From NCBI GenBank assembly GCA_051453625.1, contig JBOZIK010000001.1:286978892-287010839 (forward strand): a stretch of 31,948 bases of DNA, written 5' to 3'. Shown here one piece after another: positions 19,828-30,908 of the stretch. A program made the translations under genes and the position numbers. The DNA is from Welwitschia mirabilis (lineage: Eukaryota > Gnetophyta > Gnetopsida > Welwitschiales). Below the pieces are notes generated by a model that was given only the letters and a program-made list of their open reading frames with translations, did not search any database and was not told the DNA's origin. The first letter of the stretch is position 1. Every line of letters begins with the position of its first letter.

Positions 19828-20604
19828 TGTTGGTTTAAAACAACATTTAACAGTTCAGTCTAGCAGCATATAACAAAAGCATGAAAACTTAAATCAGAAA
19901 GAACACACATTTGACATTGTGCAGCCTCCATCTAGCCTATTCCACAACATAATATTTTGCTTTTATTAATCCTTCCATCCCTGGAGAACACATCCAGGAA
20001 ATGAAAATTTCTCTAGACAAACAAAAAGCAGACTTCAAAAGCTCACTCTCCCTCCTTCAACATTCTCACAAACTTTTATCTAGAACATTTAGCATGCAAG
20101 AACATACACAGGAGTAGATCATCATACTTTGCATTACATGCATGCAAGCCAACAGTTTGAATGCATGATAAACATAACATGACATAAGATGATGTCATAA
20201 CTAGCACTCTTTTTGTAAATGCTCAAGACAAGCATGCATGCATGCAAAAGCCCTACAGGCAAGGAGTAATCAACTAAATGTCCACCATGATACTAATGTA
20301 ACCTCCCAACTTCAACATGCAACTCTTCTATCATACATGTAACTATCTGTTGTCATATGCATCACATACACCATCATGGTTAATAACACTCAAACGCACT
20401 CCCCAGCCAAGAAAAGACCCTTCCGATAAGCCAACATTTAAATTTAGATAATTAAAACTATGTTCCACCACAAGCTAACCTTTAATAAAGTAATTTTCAA
20501 AAGATAGCTTGGGCAAAAGTACAAGGTCAAAATAAGACAGTGCAACTTACAACTCACAATAAAGATCTTATCAATTTGTGACTTGCAAAAAACATCCTGA
20601 CCCA
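19828..20604 (-). repeat. LTR copy A (3' LTR in element orientation), right end approximate
   Basis: Aligns by eye with 24102 onward. Shared words include ttattaatccttc (19967 and 24245 areas), tagcatgcaaga/tagtatgcaaga, cataagatg followed by agcactcttt/ggcactcttt, and catgcaactcttct near 20317/24527. Many substitutions and indels separate the copies, so the insertion is old. Confidence 0.55.
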
Positions 20605-23021
20605 ATAGATGACTCAGTTTTCACTCTGGAGAAATGGGAAAAACCATACTGTATTAAGTAATCTTCATCACGTGACATAGGATTTGGAGAGTGAATTTTC
20701 ATAACTCACTTAGTTGGATTAATTCGTTGACTCATGAGTCATTAGTCCATCAATAGAGAGTTCGGCTTCCCCATGCAAAAATAGAAGATTTGCTTTGCTT
20801 TTATTTGAAGACAAAACTAAAGAGGGGAAATTTAAGGCCCTTGTAGCCTCCATTAAACTTGCAAAGGCAAAGATGGAAGGTGAACAAGCATAAAAGCGTG
20901 TAGGATACTTACACAAAGGTGCAGCAGCTCACGTAAATTCCATTAGTAGAATAATAACGGCAACACTTGCAATGAAGAGATATTTTATTGAATCCACTTA
21001 CTTTAGTGCCAAAGAAAAATTTTAAAAACTGAAAGCAAAGAAGAGTTGAACTATTTTGAGAGAAAAATTTCAACTTCATACTGCTTTAATCTTGTGTTCC
21101 ATTACAAAAGAAGGAGCTTCATGCAAACTCTAATGATTCTAAGACTACAATGAAAGGAAAAAGAATCATTAAGGACTCACGCTGGCTCCTAGAACTGCTC
21201 GGAAAAAGGGAAGTTATAAGAGTGCTGAAGCATTAGTGACCTGAAGATCTGGATGCTAGAGCACGATCTTCATGGTTGACAAAAAGATCCCAGGTGCAGT
21301 CTTTAAGGTAAAGTGTTTATACTTATTCCTACCTTGGATTTGAATTAGAATTGTTTGAGACCCATATCATGAGTTTACTGGTCATAAAAAGGTTTGATTC
21401 CTATTTCTCGTGTTTAAGGGCCTTGAAATGTGAAAAGACAACTTTGGAGTGGTTAGGGGCTACAATCGTTCCCAAGAGGTGTTTGACAAAACAGATTAGA
21501 AAGAAATCACAATTCTATAACTTTTGATGGTGATCACAAACTTCTATGGAACACTAAAAGCTCAATAACTCAAGACAATTGTAAGAGCATGACACATGAT
21601 CATAAGATTAATGAAGGGCTAAATAAAAATTTTTTTCTAACAAGATCCATTATCTTCAGATTGAAATCCAAAGATGTGCTACTTTTGAACTACCCAGATG
21701 GCTAAACCATGCACCATGCAGTCATGTTTTCTTGATGTACCTCGTCCTATGTTGTCACATGTCAACATTGTTATAAGTGTCATGGCTACACAACTGATTT
21801 ACTAGGCTTCTCTAACAAACATGACTGAACAACCAAACTACTCCAATCATCTAGTAGAAATCAGATTCTTTACCAATTCTAGTACATGTTTAATTATTGT
21901 CAGCATGAATAACTGATCGTTAACATGTCTAAATGTTATAGTTTAATTCAGTAGTATCTTTTGCAGACAAAATCAAGAACCAGATAAACATCATCCTCTA
22001 AACTAGCCTAATAACAGGTGAACATTCTCCCATAAAGGCAAACATGGAAGAAGTCAAGGATCTGCATTCTAAACACAAGAACCTAAAGACGATAATTCGT
22101 ACAGCTATGCATTCCATGCGAACAACCTGATGGCATATTCCCTTTCTATCATGGTGCCTTTGACATACAAATCTTCAAAATTACTTTCCACTTCTCCTAT
22201 CAATTTTCAACCACATACTTACCTATAGCCTTGCTACTTAGAATGCTCTTTTAGTAAAAAATCTTCTCCTACTCTGGCTTCTATTAGAATGAGAATTATA
22301 AAGATTAAACTCTTTTACTCCTATTCAGAAGAAAAGAAACAAGGATTTGGCCTAGAGAGGATAGATTGGGCTGGCTAAGGTGTCTGAGGGAGAAAGGAAA
22401 GAAAAGAATTCACAAAATGGGCTTCCAAGAACAAGAGAGGAAATACAATAAAATTCAAAATCTCAAAAATATAAAATAAAAATAGAGACTTAAATTCATT
22501 GAATAAAATGTTTACAAGTACAATGACTTACTCAAATGCTTGCATTGTAAGTCATAGCAAAAAGCTTTGATGAAGTTAGTTTCCAGCAAATGGTATAAAC
22601 CCTTTATTAATGAAACTTCACAAATGCAGTACACCGGGCTTATGCATATCCCAAAAGCAATATTTGATGCTTGGATCAGATAGGACTGCTGAAGCTTTGA
22701 TATAAACCTCTTGGTTTCTGCTAATAAAGTTTTGGGGATTTGAGGATGCGCTTGGATGTGATATCAAAACACTTGGGCTGGAGATATCCTTCCTTTTTAG
22801 GCTCTTGAGGGTTAAATATGTTAGCACAATTGTTAAATTACAATCGGATGAATGGGAAAGTATTTAAAAATAAAAATAATGCATAGCAACACTATTTTAG
22901 GTGTTTTTGAGGTTTCTGACTAGGGTTGGACAGCCATGACAATATGGTTGGATGTACAAGCAGGGGCACTTTGGATATTCACTGCCGAAAACAGTTTATA
23001 AAGCAGGGATTTGACATAGCT

Positions 23022-23640
23022 AAATCAGGATTTCACCTAGAAGGGGTTTGGTAACAATGCAGGTCAGTGCAAAGAGGTTGTATGACTACTAAGGGATGAT
23101 TTAAGTGCCACATTATAAATGGTGGGGAGAAAAAATCCTACAGGAACCCTGCCAAAAATTCACCAAATGAGTAGATTCATCTTTCTCAACCCAGAAAGGT
23201 GCTGTAAAGTAAAAATGAGTTTAAAGAACAAAGGCTTTTTTTTTTGACAGAGATGGTAATTGAAATTAGAATGGACAGTCCATTATTAAGGACCAAGATG
23301 AGAATTGAAAAGGACCTCAGTTTGATGAATCAGGTTTTCACTTAATAGGGTTTCAGTAAGGACACAGATCAGTTCAGATAGGATGTTTGACCACTCAAGG
23401 ATGATTTAAATGCCACATTATAAGTGCTAGAAAAAACTTTTTATCCTATAGGAACCCTACCAAATATTCACCAAATGAGTAGCTCAAACTTCTTCTTTCT
23501 CAATCCAGAGAGATGCTAGAAAAGTAAAAATGCCTTTAAGGCTCAAAGGCTCTTTTTTGACAACAGATAATAAAGGAAATTAGAATGGACAGCAAATTCT
23601 TAAGAAGCAAGATGAGAATTGAAAAGAACCTCAATTTAAA
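23022..23640. repeat. Tandem duplication, unit about 305-314 bp
   Basis: Unit 1 starts with aaatcaggatttcacct at 23022 and unit 2 with gaatcaggttttcactta at 23327. Shared landmarks include ggatgattta (23094/23399), gccacattataa, aattcaccaaatgagtag-type text and gaattagaatggacag. Identity is high but imperfect. Confidence 0.85.
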
Positions 23641-24087
23641 TATGGTCATATCCAAGTCCAACAACTACGTTAGCACTTTCCAAATATCATCCAAGTGTCC
23701 TTGCATAAATGTTCCTTGCCTCATTTTGATTTTATCAAACTTCCTGGACATGCTGAACTTGTTTATGCAATAAGTTGACTAAATATCATGACCCGTGGTT
23801 TCTGTGGAATGTTTTGCATCACTTTCATTACTCATGCATGGTCTACTCAAGGGTAAAGCTTTTCTATCAAGTTGGTCCCAACTTGGTCCCACAATTTTCC
23901 ATTGTTCATCAACCAAGTCCTTTGCTATTTTCGTTATGCCCTTAAGGACACTTGCACATTACCTCTTGTTCATCACTTCTTCTATTAGAACTTTCAGGAC
24001 ATGCAAAATTCAATGGTGAGGAAATCTAGTTTTTACAATCATTCTGTTTTAGAAGGTCCTAGTAACAGCCACAAAACCCAACAGAAA

Positions 24088-24099
24088 GTTCTAATACCA
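24088..24099 (-). promoter_or_regulatory. Primer-binding site remnant (initiator tRNA-Met)
   Basis: gttctaatacca on the plus strand equals TGGTATTAGAAC on the minus strand. The expected primer site is TGGTATCAGAGC. The two mismatches are both transitions. Placement two bases from the LTR terminus fits. Confidence 0.6.
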
Positions 24100-24101
24100 A
24101 T

Positions 24102-24825
24102 TGTTAAGTTTAAATAAACATGTAACGGTATGATTTAGCCACATGCAATGAAAATTTGAAAAATAAAATCAGAAGGGACACTGAGATTTAACGTTTTTAG
24201 TTTCATATAGCCTACAACCATAGGATGTACAACGCGAAGCTCTTATTAATCCTTCAATCACAAAAGAATGTGAATAAAATATGTTGAATCCTACATACAA
24301 GACAAAAAAAAAAGCTTCAAAAGTGTTCTCAACATGCACAAACCTTTCTCAAGATCACCTAGTATGCAAGAAAACACATGGTCCATTACAGATAAAACTT
24401 TACCATAAGATGGCACCACAGCTGGCACTCTTTCCTATAGATGATTAAGACAAACATTTATTCATGCTTGCCGAAAAAAACCACCTAAAATTTAGAAGCA
24501 CTCCCAACTGTACTCCGACTTCAGCATGCAACTCTTCTGTTCACACATTCAATTGATAGAAATCACAGAACTGAAATGCGTGACCTCCCATTATGGTTGA
24601 CAGTGTCTAAACTAGCAAAGCTTCACTCTTGAAGGTTGACAGCATCACATTAGTCATCATTAAATTCAAGTAGAATCGACTACATGCCACAATAAACTAC
24701 TTTGTAAGAAATTAACTTTTAAAATGTAACATAGGAGTAAATGCACAAGGGCAGATAGAATATTTGTTCACTTTTCAACAGTCCTGTACAAAGCATCTTG
24801 CATAACAAGACAGAAAACACTGACA
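24102..24825 (-). repeat. LTR copy B (5' LTR in element orientation), right end approximate
   Basis: Starts TGTTAAG next to the primer site and matches copy A as described there. The right end was placed at ctgaca near 24825 because similarity to copy A fades there. It could be off by tens of bases. Confidence 0.55.
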
Positions 24826-26733
24826 GTCACAGTATAAGAACATCTGAAACCTAAATGAAGAGAGACAATATGCAGAGCCAGTGCCTTTTGACAATAAGAA
24901 GAAATATCAGGAGGGAAAGAGAAGAATATTGTCAGCAAATGGGCTCTACAAACAAATCTGCATGAGTACGTGAGTGATTTTGATGATTTGAAATTTCCTT
25001 ATCCTCCCAATTATTTTGGATACTTGAAATTGTTGGTTGCTTGTCTGTCATCTATGATTTGGAGTTATCAGAACATTTATAGCATGGTAAAAACATCAAG
25101 CAAAAAGAACCTAAAGTGAGGTTCATTAGTGTTAGATGATAACAATTGCTCTTGCAAGCTCTACTATGTCCTTATTCAATATGTAGTTAATTACTGCAAT
25201 TTTTAGAACAATGCTTTATCTACAGTACATCATGAAACATGCAAGAGATAGCAATGGAAAATTTTTCCAATTTGCATTCTAGGAGTTCATTAAAATTACT
25301 CAAGTAAAATTGGACATCGACTCATGCAGTTTGAAATATTATGGGATTATAACTCCTTGACAGAAGGATTAGATGACGAACATATGCTATGAGTTCATGA
25401 GGCATTAATATCTGGGAGCTTGGAAGATACAAGACAGCACAATATTTCTAAAGCAGTTGTAATGATTTAACATGGAAAAAATTGTTGCTTTGTATTTGAT
25501 TGTCCCTTTTTCAAAATTTGGTCCAAAGTGGGGAAAGCAACTAATTGTGGTTTTCTGGATTTTTTTTTTAACAACCCTAGTGGATAGAAATGAATCTCTC
25601 AGTCTTAGTTACCCACGAAATTACCCACAAAAGGATCAGAGCAAAAGAAGGCTTGGAACATTCGATTTCTAAAGAAATTCTGAAAAATGTTTTGATGGAT
25701 GTTAGACAAGACAAAAATGAACTGAATTTTTATCAGTAAACAATGGAAGAAAGCTTATGGCAACTTGCTGAAAACTGCTAAGTGTGACTCCTGTGTTGTA
25801 AGTTATCAATCCATACATATTGAGTATATGATAATTTCATTTTGCGATGGACTTGATGTAGTTGAACAGTCAATATTAGGAATTGTGAATAGGAATGTGA
25901 AAACGGCGAAGATATGAAGGTGATACTGTCCTTGCTTACCCCAGACTATTTTTGTTTAGCATTTGAGATATCAGACTTGAAATCACTTGCAAATGTACTT
26001 GAAAATGGGTGCTTGTGTTACGAAAGACAGAAAATTCTCTGCAATCTGTATTGCTACACCTCACTATTACTTTCCTTATCGTCAAACATAAAAGCTGACA
26101 TCTGTAGTGGTTTGGTATTTCATCATGCACAGACAAGAATCAACGTTCAAATCCACACATGTACTAAAATAGACAATCCTGGTTAAAAACAAAAAGGGCA
26201 AAACAACAATGGAACCAAACATTGGACTAGAGATGAATTGCCCATACAGTCATCATCCCAAGGTAGTATGTAGTTACATCTGAAAAACCACCTAGCCAAG
26301 ACAATAAAAACCACCTAGCCAAAAAAATATTGATATTTTTGCCTACAGTCCTGCCAACAAAGCCAAAGCAAAGTGACCACATTCTCCCACCACATCACGA
26401 GCACACACACCTTCAGATCAACTCACTTTGAGTATAACTCGCTGTTCCATGAACACTTGACTTGCATAATAAACGTTTCAATAGTAAGCTCCAAACTGTG
26501 TCCTGTCTACTAGATTTTGGCCAATCCCGTGCTTGCATTATCCCAACTGGATAAGATCATCACAATCTTAATCTTTGCAACACTAACACAAGGAAGAAAC
26601 AAATGGCCTTCATCTTCCTCACTATTATCATCACTTATATTTACAAAAAAGAACAAATCCAATCTGATAGTGATGGTATTAAACAGCAGCATCCTGTAAG
26701 TCAATCGGCTAAATAAATCTGCTGGTGCGGGGA
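24826..26733. other. No supported gene
   Basis: AT-rich DNA. Short open frames on both strands at 25914-26186 and 26510-26704 overlap each other, and none has a recognisable motif. The minus frame at 26510 has an acidic DDNSEEDEGH run that could be coding. A 24-bp tandem pair, aaaaaccacctagcca, lies near 26284-26323. Confidence 0.4.
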
Positions 26734-26736
26734 TCA

Positions 26737-26900
26737 GATTCGAGGGCCAAGAACTAATTTCTGCTGAATGTGTACTTTTGCTTCTCCTCTGCCTTGCATG
26801 TTTCTTGCAAGCACTGAAATGTGCCGACGCAGTTCGTATGTGTTCGGAGAATCAGCGGTTTCCGTATTATTTGGGTTTGTGCACAATATGGCTATTAAAC
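26737..26900 (-). CDS. Possible exon with stop, unknown protein
   Basis: The minus strand reads ILCTNPNNTETADSPNTYEL, RRHISVLARNMQGRGEAKVH, IQQKLVLGPRI and TGA. A pyrimidine-rich acceptor cttttgtttaatag precedes it. The stretch is richer in CpG than its neighbours, as coding DNA would be. The opposite strand is also open, so the strand choice is not secure. If real it would end a gene that starts further up, near 27309 or 28357. Confidence 0.25.
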
Positions 26901-27085
26901 AAAAGCAACCCTCTTTCATTAAAAAGAGCTATCAATTGAGCCTTTTAGAAGGATAAAGATTTGCGATATCCTCTGGATCAAATTTTCAAAAGAAGCCCTT
27001 TCAGGAGATGAAATTATTATAAGATAGAATCAGTTTGCGTCAGTAATGATTACAAGATAGAATCAGTTTGCATCAGTAAAGCAGG

Positions 27086-27309
27086 CTACAAGGGAATGGG
27101 GGATGAAATTTTTCGGATCAACTGTGCGTCTTCCCATGTCCAGTTTTCAATATACATTTTACCTATCGCTTCTATCACATGCCCAAGTAACCGCTTTGCC
27201 ATTCCATCCTTAGGTGTGATTTCTGGTACTAAAGCCTGATATTTTTTTAGGTAGCATTGAAAATAATCTCGAAATGGCAAAGCAGCCAAAATGCAACCAG
27301 ACATCTTGC
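27086..27309 (-). CDS. Possible exon or small ORF, unknown protein
   Basis: From ATG at about 27304 the minus strand reads MSGCILAALPFRDYFQCYLK, KYQALVPEITPKDGMAKRLL, GHVIEAIGKMYIENWTWEDA, QLIRKISSPIPL and TAG. The text is balanced and protein-like. CAAG just before the ATG could be an acceptor, and ATAG/GTAAAA after VIEAI could be a donor. I know no family with this sequence. Confidence 0.3.
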
Positions 27310-28207
27310 TTGAGTTCAGCACATATGTTCCTTTTTCTTTCTCTCAGTCTCTTTAATTTCATTCAGCACCAATATTCAGCGACTCTTTCTATTGTGATTT
27401 AGAAATTAACTGTGAATTATTGCAAAGGATTCATAATAATGAATTGAAAATAAGAGGAGCAGTGAAGGAGGAGGGGACATGATTGTGCATGAACAAAGTT
27501 AAAGTTTGCCATTTCCAATCTTTCAAAGAAAGAAGGGCCGGGGAAGGCGGAAGAGAGAGAGATGTCAAATTCTAGCAACAAAAACAAATTAATCGTCCTG
27601 GTCCAACTTTCCGTCTCTTACATAGTTTATCAGATTTTGGCATCACTCACAGAACTTCCTTATGTACTTATGAAAGTCTGTTACTATTTGAAATGCAACA
27701 ATTGATTGGCATATCAACGGTCGCTATTATCCCTTTCTTTATTGGCGTAAACGTTATTTCGTCATTCTTTGTGATAGCAGGACTTCACATGTATAGCATT
27801 GAAAAAAGCAATTCAATTTTGGTGATGAATAACCTCTAACAGAGAAGAAATGGTGAAGCATTTTGTTTGTAAGGCGAAACCGTATCATACGCGTCTTTCA
27901 AATCCTACAAAAATGAATGTTAATCCGTACAGATTTGTATTCAACATCATTAGAGACATCACGCGAAGAACCACGACGAAGAAAAAGCAGTAGAAAAGGA
28001 GCAAAAACAACCTCCTCAACAAAGGAAATCTAGACGTTGTAAAATAATAGTAGCTTTCTCAGCAAAAGAGTAACTATCGATCAACAAAAAACAAATATCA
28101 GCTCTTCTTACACAAGAAGACATCAAAGAAGCAAAAACAAACGTTTCATGTTCCAACTTGAACTCAGAGCGGGGGTAAAATGCAAAAGACACGAGCATTG
28201 AAAGCAC

Positions 28208-28357
28208 CTTCAAGCGACTTTTCTTTTCGGACGAAAACAATTGTATCTTTCCATCTGACACAACGACGTAGCGTCGTTTCCAGGATGAATTCCAATAAAC
28301 ATGAATCCAACCGAGCTCAGAGGACGCCGGCTCTTTCCCCAAAGACGGACTCGCCAT
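28208..28357 (-). CDS. First exon of a minus-strand gene with PH-domain-like start
   Basis: ATG at 28357 opens 50 codons: MASPSLGKEPASSELGWIHV, YWNSSWKRRYVVVSDGKIQL, FSSEKKSRLK. The donor AAG/GTGCTT at 28208 is phase 0. The pattern G-(hydrophobic)-x-(hydrophobic)...SWKRRYVVVSDGKIQLF matches strands 1-3 of a pleckstrin homology domain, with the usual W-K-x-R-(Y/W)-V-V. PH domains bind phosphoinositides or proteins at membranes. The next exon is uncertain: gtag followed by GATTTGAAAGACGC at 27904 is one candidate. A CpG-rich stretch with TATA- and CCAAT-like words lies upstream. It may be the 5' end of the gene whose exons lie at 15756-18519, with the intervening introns enlarged by the LTR element, or a separate gene. 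Confidence 0.5.
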
Positions 28358-28559
28358 GGCCTAAGCCTAGGCTGCAATCAAAAATCCTTCAAAAGACTCC
28401 ACTCATTTGATCTTATAACACAAATGTCCCAATAACACGGCAAAATGAAGTTTATAAAGATCGCCTCCAAGCAAAGACATCTCTCTAAAGTTTTCAGACA
28501 AAAGTCTCTGATGAAACTGAGACATGCAAGTAGAGTGACTTGATTAGCGAGTAAGAGAA

Positions 28560-28870
28560 TCGTTCATTTGAGACTTGTCTTTTACTCCGTAAATTATTCT
28601 GCGCTTTTCGACCGACCGCTCTGTTTGACGTCCGATTTTCTTAAATAAGACGCGTTGACAAACACCAGTCGCTTGACTGCTGTCCCCGTATCCGTCACTC
28701 ACGCAGCACACGATCGCCATTGGCAAATACACTGACACCAACCCTCCATCCGCAAGTCCGTTTCTTTCCCATTCTGCACGCTTCATTTGGCCGCAGATAT
28801 TTGTTTTTCTTATTTATTATTTTTATGGCCTACGTTGTTTCGAGATTATGAAGCCTATGGGTCCAACGTT
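28560..28870 (-). promoter_or_regulatory. CpG-rich promoter-like region of the minus-strand gene
   Basis: CpG is frequent here (cgaccgaccgc, gacgcg, cacgatcgcc), unlike the CpG-poor surroundings. Such retention is expected where DNA is unmethylated in the germ line. On the minus strand a TATA-like CTTATTTAAG lies near 28640 and a CCAAT word near 28719. That places transcription start about 250 bp above the ATG at 28357. The 80-codon open frame on this strand (28544-28786) is probably incidental. Confidence 0.45.
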
Positions 28871-29629
28871 TGGAATTAAGCAGGCAAGGTTGCCGTCATT
28901 CTTACTCGACGCATCTTTCTAAATTTTTTATTAAAAAGTATTTGGGTTGGAGTGGCGAAGTCCACCTCCACCTTTTAAGGTCGTGTACAAATTCTTTTGG
29001 ATAGTTATGATTTCTTAGAGGTGCATGCGATTGCTGTTCCCTAGATTTAGGTAGTGACAATTTTGAGTAACATGTTTAAAGGGGAAGCACATTTAGGGGT
29101 TCAAAGATTAAGTCACTTCTTGGAAGAATCTAAAAGGTTGTTTTCTTGGAATGCATTTTTTTTTTAATGTACGAAATAAAAATGCATGAACTAGTAAATG
29201 AACAAGATGCATAGTGATTAGGTGAAAATAATAATATTTTATTAATATCTTTGGAAAAATTATACAATATGTGTATATGAAACATAAAGTAAAGGGTTGC
29301 CCTACTAGGGGATAGCTAGAGTTTGTCATGGGATCATGCACTTTCTATCTTACCCTATTTAACGTCATGGTCATGCTCTTCCACTGCGATTGCAACCCTT
29401 TATTACAATCATTACTCGTTTCCAAGGAAGAAACCCCTTGTAGAGTATAACTAGATATTTTTGAGAACTAATTATTGCTTAACTAGTTATGTCTTTTTAC
29501 AAACACTGTAATATCTTTAATGATCATTTTATGACATTATGACCATTTTTCCATTAACTAAACACATTAACATCGATGCCTTAAATAGTAAGACACATTC
29601 ATATTGATAAGAATTATCTACCAACGTGG
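28871..29629. other. No gene seen
   Basis: AT-rich intergenic DNA upstream of the minus-strand gene, with no motif or repeat I can support. Confidence 0.5.
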
Positions 29630-29810
29630 TGATAATCCAATTGCTGGAGTATTTATTTTCCATTTAGAAAATCTTGCATTCAAATCTTTGGATGTCCTCC
29701 TTGGCACTCCATGGAACCTTGGGTGTAAGTAAATCATTCATTTGGGCAATCATGGTGGCTATATTCACAAGGGGAGGAGTAGTGATTCAAAGTTGAGTTT
29801 AACATCTCTC
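29630..29810 (+). repeat. tRNA-type SINE copy 1
   Basis: Homologous by eye to copy 2 at 30283. It shares ttcaaatctttggatg (ttcaaacctttagatg in copy 2), tggaaccttgggtgtaa-type text and aaatcattcattt, and ends in agtttaacatct (agtttgacatcc in copy 2). It is more worn than copy 2, and no target duplication was found. Confidence 0.65.
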
Positions 29811-30236
29811 TGACCCACTAAATGAGAAATGTCTTCTTTATTCATTATTTTGAAACATTAGGAATAGATCCTCTTCAATGCTGAAAAACTGAAATTAGGA
29901 ATCTTACTCTCTCTTTAGGTAATGCAAAGCCGATAATAACTAAGGTGAAAGAGACACATGTGGAGCTTAAGCATAAGAATGATTTGTTTATACTCATGAT
30001 TAGAGCTAAAGATTAGATTGCAAAGAAGCCGAGAAGAGAGAGAGCAAAAATTTAAGGAATCTGGAACAAGATGTAAGCTAATATAATTCAAAAGAAAGAA
30101 AATCTTTAGAAATGAGTAGATGTGCATTAGGTCACATGTTTAGAGGTCATTTTCATGTAAGTTGATCATTTGCATTGATATGTTTTGCAATTACAATTAT
30201 TTCATTTAAAACAAAACTACAATACAAGTTAAAAGC

Positions 30237-30292
30237 TTTTACAACACTAAAGCATGCTAACACATTTTACAACATTAAAGCATGTCAATGAT
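30237..30292. repeat. 28-bp tandem pair next to SINE copy 2
   Basis: ttttacaacactaaagcatg at 30237 recurs as ttttacaacattaaagcatg at 30265. The second copy supplies the left target duplication of the SINE. Confidence 0.85.
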
Positions 30293-30477
30293 GTATTAGC
30301 CCAACTATTGGATCACTCGTCCTCCATTTAAGAGGTTATAAGTTCAAACCTTTAGATGCCCTTCTTAACACACTATGGGGCCTTATGTGGCCTTGGTTGT
30401 AATTTAATCATTCATTTAGTAATTATGGACTTTGTGCTTTCAAAGGGAATCATCAAAAGTTTTAAGTTTGACATCCC
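30283..30477 (+). mobile_element. tRNA-derived SINE copy 2 with 17-bp target duplication
   Basis: The 195-bp body starts tgtcaatgatgtattagccc. Its tRNA-like head reads TTAGCCCAACTATTGGATCA, then ctcgtcctcc, then a B-box-like AAGTTCAAACC near 30332. The flanks tttacaa(c/t)attaaagca at 30266-30282 and 30478-30494 form a 17-bp duplication with one mismatch, typical of LINE-driven insertion. A RNA polymerase III transcript copied by a partner LINE is the expected life cycle. The family name is not known to me. Confidence 0.8.
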
Positions 30478-30908
30478 TTTACAATATTAAAGCACAACAA
30501 AAAAACATTTTGCATAAAGGTCTAAAAACTATAGAAAGAAAAGTAGACAATGAGCTTCAAAAACTTAATCTATGTCGTAGTTTTTAAATAGTGAGTCCTT
30601 AACCTTTTTTTTTTAAAAAACGTTTTCGTTATTTACTAAAAATTATGAATCCATGATGATAAATTTATAGAAAAGCACTGATCTTAAAGTTGAGAAATGA
30701 AAAGAGATTTTCCTTTTCTTCAACACTAATTATCAAAGGTCACTTTTTAATATAATTAATATTCTAGAGAAAACAGTGATTGAAGAGCCTAAAAAGATTA
30801 CATGAAGGAGGACAACCTTGATGTGGCTTGATTAATTACCAATACAAAAATTGGAGCACTGATCATGGAGAGTCCTACCTGAGAAAGCATCTCAGTAAAG
30901 CTCAACAA

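Larger units (their letters stand above)
20605..24101. other. Internal region of the minus-strand LTR element; no gene seen
   Basis: No open frame above about 70 codons and no retroelement motif in either strand. A tandem duplication lies at 23022-23640. The short minus-strand frame at 22618-22827 has no recognisable content. An undetected exon of the surrounding gene is possible but I see none. Confidence 0.5.
19828..24825 (-). mobile_element. Old LTR element without visible coding region (LARD-like), minus strand
   Basis: Two diverged direct repeats, starting TGTTGGTTTAAA at 19828 and TGTTAAGTTTAAA at 24102, bound this element. Next to the second, gttctaatacca at 24088-24099 is a 10 of 12 match to the reverse of the initiator-tRNA-Met primer site (TGGTATCAGAGC read on the minus strand). 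It sits two bases from the LTR edge, as expected of a 5' LTR in minus orientation. The inner roughly 3.5 kb has no gag or pol motif. It is therefore a non-autonomous or gutted element. The high-coordinate LTR ends and the target duplication are not resolved. Confidence 0.55.

Noticed and set aside
20225-20250. gcatgcatgcatgc run as a seed-specific RY promoter element
   Set aside because: It lies within a worn LTR copy with no gene downstream. It is better explained as a simple repeat.
25914-26186. 90-residue plus-strand ORF
   Set aside because: The opposite strand is open over the same bases and neither translation has a motif. A chance frame is likelier.
28544-28786. 80-residue minus-strand ORF as a gene
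   Set aside because: It lies in the CpG-rich promoter-like region, its text has no family resemblance, and GC-rich DNA gives long chance frames.
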